Source: Pseudomonas sp.
GTDB lineage: Bacteria > Pseudomonadota > Gammaproteobacteria > Pseudomonadales > Pseudomonadaceae
DNA length: 16,646 bases
Assembly: GCA_029240955.1 (NCBI GenBank)
Contig: JARDZH010000002.1
Coordinates: forward strand, 1 to 16,646
Reading direction: 5' to 3'
Part shown: positions 9,337 through 15,964 of the stretch, piece after piece
Numbering within the stretch: the stretch's first letter is position 1
How the letters are laid out: each line of letters starts with the position of its first letter
Notes under the pieces: model-generated
Told to the model about the DNA's origin: nothing
Seen by the model: only the letters and a program-made list of their open reading frames with translations
The model's database searches: none
Translations under genes and position numbers: made by a program

Positions 9337-9791
9337 GCCAGCTCCCAGAACCAGATTTGTCTGGCCATGTGCCGGGGATCGTCATAACGGCCCGCCGTGA
9401 GGCCATGTTTCCATAAATCGATGTGGTCGCCGGTGCGCGTATCTGCTGACTGACCTGATTGTGCAAAACAATCCTTGAAGAAAATGATGCCTGTCTTGTC
9501 GCTCAGCTTGAGCCGGTCCTGTGCAGTGCCGCCCAATATCAACGGGCGCCCCAGGTGGTGTTTCCACAGCCAGTTGGCCAGTGATTCGGCACCCCGCGCG
9601 TGTTCGTGCTGACACTTGGGTTCGGTGTAGGTGGACTTGTTGACCTTGATATTCCTTTCCGCATTCAGCGCGTAACTCATGCGTATGGCGCACTGATTTT
9701 CCCAGGGCCCGTCGCAGGGTTTGCCCGCGTCGAACGCTTCCCAGATCTTGAGGTATTCGCTCCACAGATTGGTGAACGAAGGCTTGGCCAT
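9333..9791 (-). CDS. tae4: Tae4-family T6SS peptidoglycan amidase effector
   Basis: A 152-aa protein without a signal peptide, as expected for a T6SS cargo. It carries the Tae4 pattern: W10, Y13, then N-Q-C-A-I-R-M-S (32-39) with the candidate nucleophile Cys34, H-A-R-G-A-E-S-L-A-N-W-L (64-75), G-I-I-F-F-K-D-C-F (101-109), and R-T-G-D-H-I-D-L-W (119-127) with candidate catalytic His123 and Asp125. Tae4 enzymes are NlpC/P60-like cysteine amidases that cut the D-Glu/mDAP bond of peptidoglycan stems. The catalytic residues are intact. Its size suits transport inside the Hcp ring, and it directly follows hcp. The ATG at 9791 has AGGAG 8 nt upstream. It overlaps the probable immunity gene by 4 nt. 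Family call comes from motifs read by eye. Confidence 0.9.
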   Translation of the reverse strand: MAKPSFTNLWSEYLKIWEAFDAGKPCDGPWENQCAIRMSYALNAERNIKVNKSTYTEPKCQHEHARGAESLANWLWKHHLGRPLILGGTAQDRLKLSDKTGIIFFKDCFAQSGQSADTRTGDHIDLWKHGLTAGRYDDPRHMARQIWFWELA

Positions 9792-9820
9792 CTTCCAGTC
9801 TCCTTACCCTTTATCGCGCA

Positions 9821-9840
9821 GGCATTTCGTGCTGAATGCC
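9821..9840 (-). repeat. GGCATT-N8-AATGCC hairpin between hcp and the amidase gene
   Basis: A perfect 6-bp inverted repeat with an 8-nt loop follows the hcp G/C hairpin and shares its last two bases, so the two structures would compete or stack. It ends about 30 nt before the amidase start. The same arms and spacing recur at 13836-13855. Confidence 0.5.
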
Positions 9841-9860
9841 CCCGGCCTTGCAACCGGGGG
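9839..9860 (-). terminator. Strong hairpin directly after hcp (attenuator or mRNA 3' stabiliser)
   Basis: CCCCCGG at 9839-9845 and CCGGGGG at 9854-9860 form a perfect 7-bp, all-G/C stem with an 8-nt loop. On the transcribed minus strand it begins 7 nt after the hcp stop. There is no T run after it, so it is probably not a full rho-independent terminator. It may stop part of the transcripts or protect the hcp 3' end, giving more Hcp than downstream proteins. Confidence 0.6.
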
Positions 9861-9867
9861 GCCATAC

Positions 9868-10356
9868 TCAGCGCTTGGTGTTAGAGCGGATGTTCCAGCC
9901 GTATTTGATCGGCCCACCTTCTTTCGAACCGTCAGCTTTCTGAGGCTGGTAGTCGACCATGACCTGAGCGAAGTTAAGGGTAACGTTCTCCACCATGCGG
10001 TCGTCGCTGCCCGAGCCGCCGGTGCTCAGCGAGGTGATGATCACTTCTTCCAGGTTGATGATCATATATTCGACCTGGCTCTCGCCCCCGGCCTTGCGCA
10101 CGGTGAGCTTGACCTTGTCGATGTGCTTGCCGCTGGAGCAATGCATCATCAGGTTTGGCGTGGCCTTGTCGACGTACTTGGTGATCGACAGGTCCTGGAT
10201 GTTCACCTTGCCCGCGCCGCCGCCAGTGCCCTGGTGCATGTTCCCGGACTGGGACATGCCCCAGCTCCAGTTCAATACGTCGATTTCGTCCTTGTGGGCT
10301 TTGTCCATTGACTCGCCCTTGATGTCACCGATCTTGATGAAAATATCGACAGCCAT
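9868..10356 (-). CDS. hcp: Hcp1-type tube protein (TssD)
   Basis: A 162-aa Hcp, the same length as P. aeruginosa Hcp1 and very like it from memory: M-A-V-D-I-F-I-K-I-G-D-I-K-G-E-S at the start, W-S-W-G-M-S-Q-S-G, P-N-L-M-M-H-C-S-S-G-K-H, K-A-G-G-E-S-Q-V-E-Y, and a C-terminal G-G-P-x-K-Y-G-W-N-I-R. Hcp hexamers stack to form the expelled inner tube and chaperone small effectors in the ring lumen. I chose the ATG at 10356, preceded by AGGAG at 5 nt, over an in-frame start at 10383. A 96-nt gap separates it from tssC, with an inverted repeat, and a strong hairpin follows its stop. These may allow hcp to be expressed above its neighbours. Confidence 0.98.
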   Translation of the reverse strand: MAVDIFIKIGDIKGESMDKAHKDEIDVLNWSWGMSQSGNMHQGTGGGAGKVNIQDLSITKYVDKATPNLMMHCSSGKHIDKVKLTVRKAGGESQVEYMIINLEEVIITSLSTGGSGSDDRMVENVTLNFAQVMVDYQPQKADGSKEGGPIKYGWNIRSNTKR

Positions 10357-10399
10357 GTTTTCTCCTGATGTGGCATGGGCCACGTACTAGTGTCCAGAA

Positions 10400-10430
10400 C
10401 CGGTGGCCGCAACCTGTGCACAACCACCGG
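10400..10430 (-). repeat. Inverted repeat in the tssC-hcp gap
   Basis: CCGGTGG at 10400-10406 pairs with CCACCGG at 10424-10430 around a 17-nt loop that itself contains the palindrome TGTGCACA (10415-10422). It sits in the 96-nt gap between the tssC stop and the hcp start. It has no T tract, so it may be a processing or stabilising hairpin, or an operator, not a full terminator. Confidence 0.45.
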
Positions 10431-10452
10431 CGTCGCGTCTGTCAATGACGAC

Positions 10453-11946
10453 TCAAGCGCCCTTGGCCGACGGTAGCTTCGATACCAGACGCAACGATAC
10501 GGTCAGCCCTTCGAGCTGGTAATGCGGGCGCAGGTAGAAGCGTGAGTTGTAATAACCCGGGTTGCCTTCGACGTCTTCGACTACGACTTCGGCAGCCGCC
10601 AGTGGATGCTGTGCTTTGGTGGTTTCTGTGGAGTGAGCCGGATCACCGTCGACGTAATTCAGAATCCAGTCCTGCAGCCAGCGCTGCATCTCGTCCTTTT
10701 CTTTGAACGAGCCGATCTTGTCGCGCACGATGCATTTGAGGTAGTGCGCGAAGCGGCATGTGGCGAACAGATACGGCAGACGGGCCGCCAGGTTGGCGTT
10801 GGCAGTAGCGTCCGGATCGTCATACTCGGCAGGTTTCTGCAACGACTGGGCGCCGATGAAGGCTGCGAAATCCGTGTTCTTCTTGTGCAGCAGCGGCATG
10901 AAACCGTTTTTCGCCAGCTCGGCCTCGCGGCGGTCGGAGATAGCAATTTCGGTCGGGCATTTCATGTCCACGCCGCCGTCATCGGTGGGGAAGGTATGCG
11001 CGGGGAGGTTCTGTACTTCGCCGCCAGACTCCACACCGCGGATCCGCGAGCACCAACCGTAATGCTTGAACGAGCGGTTGATGTTCACGGCCATCGCGTA
11101 GGCAGCGTTGGCCCAGGTGTACTTGGCGCTATCTGCACCGTCGGTATTCTCTTCGAAGGCAAACGCCTCCACCGGATCGGTCTTGGCACCGTAAGGCAGG
11201 CGCGCCAGGAAGCGCGGCATGGTCAGGCCGATGTAGCGCGAATCTTCTGACTCACGCAGCGAGCGCCAGCCAGCGTATTCAGGCGTCGTGAAGATCTTGG
11301 TGAGGTCACGGGGATTGGACAGCTCCTGCCACGAACCCATGCCCATCACGGTCGGCGAGGCCGCAGCGATGAATGGCGCGTGCATGGCGGCGCAGACCTT
11401 GGAGAGCTCGCCCAGCAACTCGACATCCGGCGGCGACTGATCGAAGTAGTAGTCGCCCACCAGGCAACCGTAAGGTTCGCCGCCGAACTGGCCGTATTCC
11501 TCTTCATACATTTTCTTGAAGATCGGGCTCTGGTCCCATGCCGTGCCTTTGAATTTCTTCAGGGTCTTGTGCAGCTCCGGCTTGGAGATATTCAGTACAC
11601 GGATCTTGAGCTGGTCATCGCTTTCGGTGTTGTTGACCAGATAGTGCAAACCTCGCCAGGCGCTTTCCACTTGCTGGAAATCCTGGTGATGGATGATCTG
11701 ATTGACTTGCGCGGTGAGCTTGGCATCGATGGCAGCAATGATCGACTCGATGGACTTGATCGCGTCGTTGGACACCAGGTCGGTCTGCGCCAAAGCCTGC
11801 TCGGCCAGCGTGCGCACGGCGGTTTCCACTGCTTCGCGGGCGCGCTCGGTTTTTGGTTTGAATTCCTGCAACAGCAGCGAAGCAAATTCGCTGGTCTGCT
11901 CGGTGGCCCCTTGCTGGGCCTGATATTCGCGGCTCGATTCGGTCAT
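10453..11946 (-). CDS. tssC: TssC large sheath subunit
   Basis: A 497-aa TssC, which with TssB forms the contractile sheath around the Hcp tube. The N-terminal region (about residues 15-50) contains S-E-F-A-S-L-L-L-Q-E-F and a following charged helix, the segment through which TssC is recognised by ClpV. Further family patterns include V-E-S-A-W-R-G-L-H-Y-L, D-Y-x-F-x-x-S-P-x-D-x-x-L-L, F-I-A-A-A-S-P-x-x, the R-F-L-A-R-L-P-Y-G segment and the C-terminal P-G-Y-Y-N-S-R-F-Y-L-R-P-H-Y-Q-L-E-G. Length and motifs are those of the H1-type protein. Its ATG lies 15 nt after the tssB stop, behind an AGGA element. No defect is visible. Confidence 0.98.
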   Translation of the reverse strand: MTESSREYQAQQGATEQTSEFASLLLQEFKPKTERAREAVETAVRTLAEQALAQTDLVSNDAIKSIESIIAAIDAKLTAQVNQIIHHQDFQQVESAWRGLHYLVNNTESDDQLKIRVLNISKPELHKTLKKFKGTAWDQSPIFKKMYEEEYGQFGGEPYGCLVGDYYFDQSPPDVELLGELSKVCAAMHAPFIAAASPTVMGMGSWQELSNPRDLTKIFTTPEYAGWRSLRESEDSRYIGLTMPRFLARLPYGAKTDPVEAFAFEENTDGADSAKYTWANAAYAMAVNINRSFKHYGWCSRIRGVESGGEVQNLPAHTFPTDDGGVDMKCPTEIAISDRREAELAKNGFMPLLHKKNTDFAAFIGAQSLQKPAEYDDPDATANANLAARLPYLFATCRFAHYLKCIVRDKIGSFKEKDEMQRWLQDWILNYVDGDPAHSTETTKAQHPLAAAEVVVEDVEGNPGYYNSRFYLRPHYQLEGLTVSLRLVSKLPSAKGA

Positions 11947-11961
11947 GATCTGGGGTCCTGG

Positions 11962-12477
11962 TTACGCGTTGGGCTCGGCATCCTGAGGCTTTGGCGCACT
12001 TGCCAAAGCCTGGAGCAGCGCGGGGTCCTTGATGGCTTTCATGATGATTTCTTCTGCGCCGGTCTTGCCGTCCATGTACGTCAGCAGGTTGGCGAGTTGA
12101 GTGCGTGCTTCGAGCAGCTTGTTCAGCGAATCGACCTTGCGTGCCACAGCGGCAGGGCTGAAGTCGTCCATGCTTTCAAACGTGATGTCCAGGCTCAGAT
12201 TGCCTTCGCCGGTCAGCTCGTTAGGCACGGTAAAGGCCACGCGCGGCTGCATGGCTTTGAGACGCGAGTCGAAGTTGTCGACATCGATCTCCAGGAACTT
12301 GCGGTCGGCCACAGGCGCCAGCGGCTCGGCAGGCTTGCCGGCCAGATCGGCCATGACGCCCATGACGAAAGGAAGCTGGACCTTTTTCTCGGCGCCGTAG
12401 AGCTCCACGTCATATTCGATCTGGACGCGGGGCGCGCGGTTACGCGCAATGAATTTCTGAGAACTGGTGTTCGCCAC
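11962..12477 (-). CDS. tssB: TssB small sheath subunit
   Basis: A 171-aa TssB, the small sheath protein that interlocks with TssC. The start is a GTG at 12477 with a strong AGGAGG-type ribosome binding site a few bases upstream. Typical patterns are S-S-Q-K-F-I-x-R-N-R-x-P-R-V-Q-I-E-Y-D-V near the N-terminus, L-P-F-V-M-G-V-M-A-D-L, R-K-F-L-E-I-D-x-D-N-F, the L-x-F-E-S-M-D-D-F-x-P-like segment (here I-T-F-E-S-M-D-D-F-S-P) and A-R-T-Q-L-A-N-L-L-T-Y-M-D-G-K. It looks nearly identical in pattern to the H1-T6SS protein. In P. aeruginosa the TssB N-terminal helix binds TagJ, but no tagJ gene is seen in this window. It lies 92 nt after tssA and 15 nt before tssC. Confidence 0.98.
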   Translation of the reverse strand: MANTSSQKFIARNRAPRVQIEYDVELYGAEKKVQLPFVMGVMADLAGKPAEPLAPVADRKFLEIDVDNFDSRLKAMQPRVAFTVPNELTGEGNLSLDITFESMDDFSPAAVARKVDSLNKLLEARTQLANLLTYMDGKTGAEEIIMKAIKDPALLQALASAPKPQDAEPNA

Positions 12478-12569
12478 GTTGCTCCTCCTGGTCGCTGTGC
12501 GACAGTGTTGGCGTCATCGGTCGTTGCCGGTAACGGGATTGCGTGATCCAGACTGCTGGCCCTGTCGGG

Positions 12570-13598
12570 TCAGTCAGCCTCGGGTCCGCGCAAGTTTTCA
12601 AATTGGGACATGCCGTCAGGAATCAGATTGCGCACGATGGTCTCGAAGTCTGCATCCACCAGGTTCTTGGCCCTGTTCAGCAGCATCGGCACCGGGCTGG
12701 AAGGCTCGTGGCATGCGTAATAGGTCAGAATCCGGTCAAGGCTGCGCAACACGTCGTCGCGACTGGCAATCTCGGTACTGGCGCGCGCTGCGCCTGGAAT
12801 CCGCGCCTCGTGGAGCTGCTCCTGAGCGCTCGGATCCTTAGATGAGTCATCAGCCGGCTCTCCACTCTCATGACCAGGCGCGGTCAGGTCGCCCAGCACC
12901 TGAAGCGCCTGCTTGAGCGGCTGTTTGAGCGCAGCCAGATCAACGCCTTGCGCAGAGCCCACTTGCTCCGAGACTAGTCGCTCGATAGCGTCGATCGTCA
13001 GGCGGGCGTCGCTCAAGGCTGTACGGGTCGCATCGAGCTGAGCCGGATCGCTGTCGCGCAGCGCGGCGGAAAGCTCGTCGAGTCTCAGCTGTTCGTCGCT
13101 GAAAGTCTGCAGACCGCTGGCATTCAAAGCCGCGCGAAGCGTGATGGTGCCGAATGCGCGTGACCGGATCAGCACGCTTTCACGCAGCAGACGTACGTTG
13201 GCATCACAGGCCAGGCCGGAGAGGGCGTTTACGCGAACGGTGGGGTCGTTGTCGTCATCGGCGTCGAGTTGCGGGAACAGACTGGCCCAATAGCGTTCGA
13301 GCAGCTGGTTGACCAGGGAAAGGCCCGCACTCAACCCTGATACACCTTCCAGAGCAAGTTGGCTCTGCACAAGGAAATGGCAGATGCGCAAATCCTTGCT
13401 GCGTTGCAGCAAGGCGATACAAGTCTGCTCGATGGCGCGCCATTGAGGAGGTTCGGCAGGTTGAATCGCATCGCCCATGACACGTTCCGGTTTGCCCTGA
13501 GCATCGCGCTCCAGTTGCAGAAAGTCCGGGTCATATTCCAGATCGTCGCCACAGGGAAAGTTGGCGGATATGGCGGCAAGCAACAACGGGACATCCAC
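12570..13598 (-). CDS. tssA: TssA assembly protein (ImpA N-domain)
   Basis: First gene of the leftward operon, about 342 aa. TssA proteins act as caps or primers that coordinate tube and sheath growth on the baseplate. The N-terminal ImpA domain is recognised by A-I-S-x-N-F-P-C-G-D-D-L-E-Y-D-P-D-F-L-x-L-E, G-K-P-E-R-V-M-G, and P-A-E-P-P-Q-W-R. The C-terminus ends in L-I-P-D-G-M-S-Q-F-E-N-L-R-G, also typical. No ATG start exists in the right place. The AAGGAG at 13609-13614 is followed by a TTG (13601, 7-nt spacing) and a GTG (13598, 10-nt spacing), adjacent and in frame. I chose GTG because the product then begins M-D-V-P-L-L-L, the usual form, but TTG is possible. A farther TTG at 13619 precedes the ribosome site and is unlikely. 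Confidence 0.95.
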   Translation of the reverse strand: MDVPLLLAAISANFPCGDDLEYDPDFLQLERDAQGKPERVMGDAIQPAEPPQWRAIEQTCIALLQRSKDLRICHFLVQSQLALEGVSGLSAGLSLVNQLLERYWASLFPQLDADDDNDPTVRVNALSGLACDANVRLLRESVLIRSRAFGTITLRAALNASGLQTFSDEQLRLDELSAALRDSDPAQLDATRTALSDARLTIDAIERLVSEQVGSAQGVDLAALKQPLKQALQVLGDLTAPGHESGEPADDSSKDPSAQEQLHEARIPGAARASTEIASRDDVLRSLDRILTYYACHEPSSPVPMLLNRAKNLVDADFETIVRNLIPDGMSQFENLRGPEAD

Positions 13599-13608
13599 CA
13601 AAACCGAT

Positions 13609-13614
13609 CTCCTT
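13609..13614 (-). promoter_or_regulatory. tssA ribosome binding site (decides start)
   Basis: AAGGAG on the minus strand lies 7 nt before a TTG and 10 nt before an adjacent in-frame GTG. It rules out the farther upstream TTG at 13619, since that codon precedes the site. Confidence 0.75.
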
Positions 13615-13657
13615 ATCAAATCAGATGATGTATTGCTGTGCTTTAGGAAATTTTTTT

Positions 13658-13667
13658 GAACAAGTTC
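13658..13667. repeat. GAAC-AA-GTTC inverted repeat (possible operator)
   Basis: A perfect 4-bp inverted repeat with a 2-nt centre, flanked by a T run on the left and A residues on the right. It lies between the candidate promoter and the tssA start. It is short enough to arise by chance; a regulator site is only possible. Confidence 0.3.
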
Positions 13668-13733
13668 TCAAAACTGCTGTCAGCATGCTCTGGCTGATAT
13701 CAAAGTGAAATCATACGCGTGCTGGCGTTGTGC

Positions 13734-13763
13734 ATTTTTGGTGTAGTACATATGCGTTGTCAA
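13734..13763 (-). promoter_or_regulatory. Candidate sigma-70 promoter for the tssA operon
   Basis: On the minus strand a perfect TTGACA (13763-13758) is followed after 18 nt by AAAAAT (13739-13734), a four-of-six match to the -10 consensus. If used, it would give tssA a leader of roughly 130 nt. The -10 match and spacing are suboptimal, so this is a suggestion only. Confidence 0.3.
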
Positions 13764-13835
13764 GGTTAAGCTATGCGCCCTCTGTTACACGGAAAGTGCC
13801 GCGTGCAGGGAATGTGCGGGCTTTCACAGCCAAAT

Positions 13836-13855
13836 GGCATTGTCATGAAAATGCC
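13836..13855. repeat. GGCATT-N8-AATGCC inverted repeat upstream of fha
   Basis: A perfect 6-bp inverted repeat with an 8-nt centre, about 137 bp before the fha start. The same arms with the same 8-nt spacing occur after hcp at 9821-9840. It may be an operator half-site pair or a small hairpin. Confidence 0.45.
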
Positions 13856-13967
13856 TTGAAAGAATAGGAATAGTCGGCGGCAAAATACCCGGATTCTATG
13901 AGTGCGGTGCGTGATGCGAACCGGGCGTAGATAAAGCCGAAAGAACTTTCAGTATTGAACTGTACAT

Positions 13968-13990
13968 GCGCGATGTATGCAGGGAGGCGC
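13968..13990 (+). promoter_or_regulatory. Possible GGA-loop hairpin covering the fha ribosome binding site
   Basis: GCGC at 13968-13971 can pair with GCGC at 13987-13990, leaving a loop that includes GGGAG, part of the fha Shine-Dalgarno. GGA in a loop over the ribosome site is the layout bound by RsmA/CsrA. The stem is only 4 bp and G/C-rich, so the structure is uncertain. Confidence 0.3.
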
Positions 13991-13991
13991 G

Positions 13992-15410
13992 ATGTCGCTG
14001 TGCTTGACTATTACTAGTTACCATAAAATCACGCCCGGACAATGTCCTGAGAAATCAATGGATATGGGCGTGATGGCAATTGGCCGCGGTCAAGAAAATG
14101 ACTGGGTACTTCCGGATCCGGAACGACTCGTCTCGCAAAAGCATTGTGTTATCCAACACAAAGATGGTCGTTATTACTTGACCGACCTCAGCACTAATGG
14201 CGTAGAACTCGTTAACACCGGGATTCGCCTGCGACGCGGTCAGAGCGAGCCGCTGCAGGATGGCGAGATCATTCGAATTGGCGAATACGAAATCGCTGCA
14301 CGCATCGATTTCAAAATGGCGTTGAGCGATGCCAATGCTCCAGTCAGCAACTCGCCTCATAGCTTCGAAGCTCTGATGGCCAACCAAAGCAGCCCGTATT
14401 CAGCGAGCGTCGCCCCACCTGGACCTGTATCAGCCCGCTTCCAGGGCGGTTCTTCTCAGGATACTTTTCCAGACCTGTTCGATTTTCTGACACCGTCCAG
14501 CGTCGCACCGGCTACCCAGCCGGATCACGTCCCGGCCGAACAACACGATTTCCGTCCTCCTGTTCCCGCTCCGGCATACACACCGTCACCGGAAGCACCG
14601 CGTGCCGGTCTGATTCCCGACGACTGGGACCCGTTCGCGGACTTGGCTGCGCTGCCTGTCCAGCCACGGCCAGCAGAAGCACCAGTGGCATCGGAGCCTT
14701 CGGCGCCGGTACTCCCGACGGCGGCCGTGGTGCTGGAAAAGTCTCAGGGTTCAATTCTGCCAAACCCAATAGCGGCGGCCGTCCCTGAAGAGGAGCGTGC
14801 GCCAGCGCCGGTCGAGACTCCCGATCTGCTACAGGCCTTTTTACGCGGTGCCGGGTTGGACCAGCTGCGCATTGACCCGCAGCAAGCCCAGGCGCAGATG
14901 GAAGCCATCGGACGCAGCTACCGGTTGATGGTTGAGGGCCTGATTGACGTGTTGCGCGCACGCACAAGCCTCAAAGGCGAGTTCCGTATGCAGCAGACCA
15001 TGATTCAGCCGGTGCAGAACAATCCGCTGAAGTTCGCTCCCAATGCTGACGAGGCCTTGTTGTTGCTGTTGCGCCATGGCGGCGAGGCGTTCATGGCGCC
15101 CGAACAGGCTGTCAGCGACAGCTTCGACGACCTGCGCGCACATCAGCTAGCTGTTATGGCCGGTGTCGAAGCCGCCATTAAACACTTGCTGCAGCGTTTT
15201 GAACCTACACAGCTAGAGGCTCGCATGGGCAGCAAAACCAGCGGCCTGGCGGGCCTGTTCGGTGGCTCGAAGCAAGCGCAGTACTGGCAACAGTTCACAG
15301 AGCTCTACAGCAGTATTTCCCGCGAGGCACAAGACGATTTTCAAGACCTTTTCGGTCGTGAGTTCAGCCGTGCCTATGAAGAACACAGCGCGCGTCTGCG
15401 CCGCTCCTGA
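13992..15410 (+). CDS. fha: FHA-domain T6SS regulatory/scaffold protein (TagH/Fha)
   Basis: A 472-aa protein that begins the rightward operon. Residues about 26-105 form an FHA domain with the phospho-threonine-binding set G31-R32, S48, H51 and N69-G70. In P. aeruginosa Fha1 is phosphorylated by the kinase PpkA and triggers T6SS assembly. Residues about 120-290 are a Pro/Ala/Ser-rich, low-complexity linker. From about 295 to the end lies the conserved C-terminal T6SS-FHA domain (L-L-x-A-F-L-R-G-A-G-L near its start, G-L-I-D-V-L-R-A-R, then a late segment with F-S-R-A-Y-E-E). I chose the ATG at 13992, which has GGGAGG 4-5 nt upstream, over an in-frame ATG at 13977 without a site. ppkA and pppA are not in the window. 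Identity is firm; the exact regulatory input is inferred. Confidence 0.95.
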   Translation: MSLCLTITSYHKITPGQCPEKSMDMGVMAIGRGQENDWVLPDPERLVSQKHCVIQHKDGRYYLTDLSTNGVELVNTGIRLRRGQSEPLQDGEIIRIGEYEIAARIDFKMALSDANAPVSNSPHSFEALMANQSSPYSASVAPPGPVSARFQGGSSQDTFPDLFDFLTPSSVAPATQPDHVPAEQHDFRPPVPAPAYTPSPEAPRAGLIPDDWDPFADLAALPVQPRPAEAPVASEPSAPVLPTAAVVLEKSQGSILPNPIAAAVPEEERAPAPVETPDLLQAFLRGAGLDQLRIDPQQAQAQMEAIGRSYRLMVEGLIDVLRARTSLKGEFRMQQTMIQPVQNNPLKFAPNADEALLLLLRHGGEAFMAPEQAVSDSFDDLRAHQLAVMAGVEAAIKHLLQRFEPTQLEARMGSKTSGLAGLFGGSKQAQYWQQFTELYSSISREAQDDFQDLFGREFSRAYEEHSARLRRS

Positions 15411-15445
15411 GCGACATGGCTAACTTAAGGCCCGAGGATAAAAGG

Positions 15446-15949
15446 ATGTATCGCAGTGTTGTATTGGCAGCCATGACGTTGTTGATGCTGGGCGGCTGTG
15501 CCAAGGACGGGCCTGTAGCCCAGGCCGTCGTGCCCGATGTCGTCAATGCCACCACTTTGTCATTTCAGGCCGCCCAAGACCTGAACCCTGGAGTTACCGG
15601 GCAGGCTGCGCCGGTGCGGGTCCGCATCTACGAGCTCAAGAACAGTGCGGCGTTCCTGCGAGCTGACTATTTCGCGCTGGCCGACCGCGCACCGGCGACG
15701 TTGGGCGTAGACCTGATCGATCAGGACGAAGTGCTGGTCCAGCCTGGCGAAACACGAGTGATAGTCCGCCATCTCGATCCTGCGGCTCGGCACGTAGGCC
15801 TTGCAGTGGGCTACCGCGAGATCGACCGTGCATTGTGGCGGACGCTGATCGACGTCTCGGCAGGCCGAAACACCGAACATCGCATCAAACTCGACATGCG
15901 TTCCCTGCACGTCGACCACGCTACGCCCGCAACCCGCCCGGCTCAATAG
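15446..15949 (+). CDS. tssJ: TssJ outer-membrane lipoprotein of the T6SS membrane complex
   Basis: A 167-aa lipoprotein that anchors the TssJLM complex in the outer membrane. The signal peptide is short, with M-Y-R then a hydrophobic run ending in the lipobox L-G-G-C; Cys18 would be acylated. Ala at +2 is compatible with outer-membrane sorting. The mature part has T6SS lipoprotein patterns (V-R-V-R-I-Y-E-L-K, F-x-x-A-D-Y-F-A-L, and V-x-Y-R-E-I-D-R-A-L-W-R). I chose the ATG at 15446 because GAGG lies 8 nt upstream and the signal peptide then starts normally. An in-frame ATG at 15416 would add ten polar residues. It lies 35 nt after fha and 15 nt before tssK. Confidence 0.94.
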   Translation: MYRSVVLAAMTLLMLGGCAKDGPVAQAVVPDVVNATTLSFQAAQDLNPGVTGQAAPVRVRIYELKNSAAFLRADYFALADRAPATLGVDLIDQDEVLVQPGETRVIVRHLDPAARHVGLAVGYREIDRALWRTLIDVSAGRNTEHRIKLDMRSLHVDHATPATRPAQ

Positions 15950-15964
15950 GTAATCGGAGAAACC

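Larger units (their letters stand above)
13599..13991. promoter_or_regulatory. Divergent control region between tssA and fha
   Basis: About 390 bp without a gene separate the two operons, so promoters for both must lie here. The stretch is more A/T-rich than the genes. I see a GAAC-AA-GTTC inverted repeat at 13658-13667, a GGCATT-N8-AATGCC inverted repeat at 13836-13855, and a possible leftward promoter (separate entry). No convincing GG-N10-GC sigma-54 element was found by eye on either strand. GGA motifs lie in both translation start regions (13609-13614 region for tssA, 13983-13987 for fha). No small ORF with a good ribosome site was seen. Confidence 0.7.

Noticed and set aside
10440..10445. 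Perfect TTGACA at the end of tssC as a possible hcp promoter
   Set aside because: No acceptable -10 hexamer occurs 16-18 nt downstream.
11380..12546. A 388-codon plus-strand frame opposite tssC and tssB
   Set aside because: It is a shadow of two firmly identified sheath genes and resembles no protein family I know.
13599..13991. Sigma-54 (-24/-12) promoter in the divergent region
   Set aside because: By eye, no GG-N10-GC with a good surrounding match was found on either strand, although some T6SS clusters use sigma-54.
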